Of a stretch of 64,000 nucleotides of DNA, positions 61,789-64,000 are shown piece by piece. Position 1 is the stretch's first letter. Each line of letters opens with the position of its first letter. The stretch comes from CAIVAT01 sp037137455 (GTDB taxonomy: Bacteria; Bacteroidota; Bacteroidia; Bacteroidales; FEN-979): positions 1 through 64,000 of the forward strand of contig JBAXKG010000004.1 in assembly GCA_037137455.1 (NCBI GenBank), given 5' to 3'. A program made the position numbers and the translations under genes. The notes under the pieces were generated by a model. That model saw nothing but the letters and a program-made list of their open reading frames with translations. It did not search any database and was not told the DNA's origin.

Positions 61789-63147
61789 TTAGTTTTTAAT
61801 CCATTTTCTTTGGAAGGTGCAATTGCGAAAATCATCCATTATCGCAATAAATGTGGAATTCATCTTATTGGTTATCCACTCATTAATTACATCCATCTTC
61901 TTCTTTTCCAAAGCGATCTGCTGGATACGTGCATAATCTTCTTCCAGGTTTGCCTTATGTGGGTTTGTTCGGGTTTTCAGGTAATAAATACGATAGTCCT
62001 GTTTGCCCCGATCATTGGTCAACACCGGAGAAGATACTTCACCGACTTTGAGTTTATCGATAACGAAGAAAATTTTTGCATCAACCTGCCCAGCCTCAAA
62101 TTTGCTGTTCCCGCTTGCCTGGTTGATCATTAATCCCCCACTGATCCTGCTTGGGTCATCGGAATATCTTATGACCGCCATATCGAATGTAAGTTTCTTT
62201 TGCGAAATCTGGGATGCAACACTGTCGAGGGATAATTTTGCTTTGTTAAGGTTAATCGGTGAGACCTTAGGTTGGATTAGGATATGGCGCACATTAATAT
62301 ATTCTCCCCTGCGTTCGACCATCTGAATCAGGTGAAATCCATCTTCAGTTTCCACAATATCTGAAACTTCACCTGGTTTCAGTTTAAAAGCTGCTGCTTC
62401 AAATTCAGGACGCATTTCACCACGTTTGAACATCCCCAATTCACCTCCCTGCTTTGATGAACCAGGATCTTCGGAATATAGCACGGCAAGGGTACTGAAA
62501 TCATCACCCTTAGTAAACCGTTCTTTAAAACCCTTAAGTTTATCTTTAACAATCTGCTTTTCTTCATCGCCTATTGCAGGTTGCCGCACAATCATACCAA
62601 TCTCAATTTCGGAATTAATGAGAGGAATGCTGTCTTTGGGAAGTTTCCTGAAGAAGGTCTTAACCTCTGCCGGGGTAATTGTTACATCCTTTGAAATTTT
62701 CTGTTGTTCCTGTTCGGTCAGCATCGACTCCTTTATAACATCACGAAGTTCGTTTTTAATTTCAAGCAATGATTTTCCAAAATGTTCTTCCAGTCTTTCG
62801 GGGGTTCCTGCCTGAGAGATAAAGTAGCGCATCCTGCGGTCAATTTCAAGTTCTACCTGTTCATCGGTAACCTTAATACTATCAACCTGCGCCTGGTGCA
62901 GCAATAGTTTCTGAAAAAGCAAATTTTCAAAGATCTGACATTTAAGTTTGGGCGCTGTACCCATTATATTACCCTGGCTGCGAATCTGCAAGTACTGATT
63001 TTCAATATCTGAAATAAGAATTGGGTTACCTCCCACGATGGCAACTATTCCATCGATGATTGAATCGCGTCGAAGCTGGGCAAATGTCGCAGGGGCAGAT
63101 AAAACAATCAGGAAAATCAGAATTATAATAATACGCAGAACTTTCAT
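61789..63147 (-). CDS. Peptidylprolyl isomerase, SurA-like with two parvulin domains
   Basis: A 452-residue periplasmic chaperone/isomerase for outer membrane proteins. A signal peptide (residues about 1-23) is followed by a SurA N-domain (GIVAIVGGNPILISDIENQY, about 33-52), a first PpiC domain (about 175-280, with YSEDPGSSKQGGELGMF and FKLKPGEVSDIVETEDGFHLIQM) and a second (about 285-395, HILIQPK and YSDDPSRISGGLM). It sits between a second SurA-like lipoprotein and MoxR. Confidence 0.93.
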   Translation of the reverse strand: MKVLRIIIILIFLIVLSAPATFAQLRRDSIIDGIVAIVGGNPILISDIENQYLQIRSQGNIMGTAPKLKCQIFENLLFQKLLLHQAQVDSIKVTDEQVELEIDRRMRYFISQAGTPERLEEHFGKSLLEIKNELRDVIKESMLTEQEQQKISKDVTITPAEVKTFFRKLPKDSIPLINSEIEIGMIVRQPAIGDEEKQIVKDKLKGFKERFTKGDDFSTLAVLYSEDPGSSKQGGELGMFKRGEMRPEFEAAAFKLKPGEVSDIVETEDGFHLIQMVERRGEYINVRHILIQPKVSPINLNKAKLSLDSVASQISQKKLTFDMAVIRYSDDPSRISGGLMINQASGNSKFEAGQVDAKIFFVIDKLKVGEVSSPVLTNDRGKQDYRIYYLKTRTNPHKANLEEDYARIQQIALEKKKMDVINEWITNKMNSTFIAIMDDFRNCTFQRKWIKN

Positions 63148-63175
63148 GAGCGATGATTTCAGTAAAAACTATCTA

Positions 63176-64000
63176 TTAATAAATCTCAAAAATACTTTTC
63201 TTCCGGGCATCAGAGAATATATCTTCCTGCATACGGTTTATTAGTTCAATTTTTCGCTTGTTGAGTATGATGTCACGGATTCGCTGCTTTTCAAAGCTTA
63301 ACGGTGAAACGCTTTCTTTGATTTTAAAATCCTTAAACCTTACCAGGTACACAAACATGGAATCCTGGTATTCAAGGTCCCTGTGATTTTTTAAGAAATC
63401 CTCCTGATTGTATGTTTTTACTGGTATCTGCTTCAATAAATCACTGAATGACAACCAATTTTGATCATCAAGAAAATAATCTTCTGCATGTTTTTCACAA
63501 AGCGCTGACAGTTTGTTCTTATCTTCCGGGTTATCGGAGGAGAGCAGCTTTTTAAACTGTTTTAAATTATTGGATTTAAGCTGAAGCTTCACATATTGAA
63601 TCTGTACAATATTATCTTTGAGAAGAAAATTCTGTTGGTTGCTATCGTAATAATTCTGAATCTCTTCATCAGTGATCAGCGTATCAAGGTTTTGTCTAAT
63701 CAGGGCATTCTCATACTCATAAATAATCAACGAGTTTTTATAGTTTTCAAGTTGCCTGGTAAAGTCCATCTCTGCTTCAGTCAAATTTTTCTCTGCCTGA
63801 TGGATTATTAGTTTTTGACGAATCCAATTTTCGATGAAGCTCTTCGTGATTGCCAGGCTATCCTTTGGAACAATTCCTGATGTAATAACACCTTTCAGGT
63901 CAGATTCATAAAGATATTCGTCATGGACCCTGGCCAATACCCTCTCGCTTTTTTTTTTGAAAAATGCAGAACAGGAGGTAAGGAAAATCAGGAGGAAGAT
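63176..64000 (-). CDS. SurA-like lipoprotein, catalytic domain degenerate (5' end cut by window)
   Basis: The frame is open to the right edge and reads a lipobox LTSC followed by SAFFKKKSERVLARVHDEYLYESDL, split here, so only the first few signal residues lie outside. About 274 residues are visible. The N-part resembles a SurA N-domain (IENWIRQKLIIHQAEKNL), but the following half has no clear parvulin GG(D/E)LG or GEVS motif, so it is probably a chaperone without isomerase activity. A run of ten As on the coding strand encodes KKK after the lipobox. First in the operon with the PPIase, MoxR and pst. Confidence 0.8.
   Translation of the reverse strand: MFLLIFLTSCSAFFKKKSERVLARVHDEYLYESDLKGVITSGIVPKDSLAITKSFIENWIRQKLIIHQAEKNLTEAEMDFTRQLENYKNSLIIYEYENALIRQNLDTLITDEEIQNYYDSNQQNFLLKDNIVQIQYVKLQLKSNNLKQFKKLLSSDNPEDKNKLSALCEKHAEDYFLDDQNWLSFSDLLKQIPVKTYNQEDFLKNHRDLEYQDSMFVYLVRFKDFKIKESVSPLSFEKQRIRDIILNKRKIELINRMQEDIFSDARKKSIFEIY

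Overview
The window is a gene-dense piece of a Bacteroidota chromosome, most likely an uncultured Bacteroidales-type organism; family rank cannot be settled from sequence alone. Evidence: TAnnTTTG promoter boxes, few Shine-Dalgarno sites, many families typical of the phylum (GIN-domain protein, OmpP1/FadL-like barrels, DUF4252, DUF6356, Rrf2, ECF sigma with anti-sigma, HHH-plus-barrel protein), LPS genes and SurA-like chaperones of a two-membrane cell. An FNR-like regulator, an Fe-S module and a membrane pyrophosphatase suggest an anaerobic or microaerobic life. I found no rRNA, tRNA, CRISPR array, insertion sequence or prophage, and no gene-free stretch above 300 bases (the longest gaps are about 180 bases). 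Base composition looks even throughout.

Layout. 1-8.6 kb: end of a GIN-domain protein, proS, a Tyr/Trp/Gly-rich lipoprotein, an OmpP1-type barrel, and a reverse operon Nif3 - zinc-ribbon coiled coil - TPR protein. 8.7-15.7 kb: a lone receiver domain, lpxK, purine nucleoside phosphorylase, an LpxR-like lipid A deacylase, dnaB and a conserved exported protein. 15.7-19 kb (reverse): folA, thyA, a nucleoside symporter and a DUF151 nuclease, giving a nucleotide/folate cluster. 19-25.3 kb: membrane pyrophosphatase, gcvP and a Gly-rich lipoprotein. 25.3-32.9 kb (reverse): esterase, PLP sulfur-amino-acid enzyme, SDR, thrH, thrC, metY, then Rrf2 and Crp/Fnr regulators; metY and thrH/thrC are the two branches from homoserine to methionine and threonine.

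33-36.9 kb is the most interesting region: divergent from the FNR-like regulator lies a module of a soluble ABC ATPase, a HypB/CobW-like metal GTPase with three cysteine pairs, a NifS cysteine desulfurase, a DUF6356 protein and a 12-cysteine Fe-S protein. It looks like a metallocofactor assembly or enzyme activation system of unknown target.

37-48.3 kb: lpdA, a paired-hairpin repeat element, rfbC, a lytic transglycosylase, uvrA, a LOG protein, then rsfS - ftsH - LUD - cdsA - psd (protein quality control and phospholipid synthesis). 48.3-56.6 kb: DUF2461, a two-gene barrel/HHH-barrel pair, an ECF sigma/anti-sigma/DUF4252 operon, a POT peptide transporter and a YhcC-type radical SAM protein. 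56.5-64 kb (reverse): two SurA-like proteins, a MoxR ATPase, pstSCAB without phoU, and a GPP34 protein.
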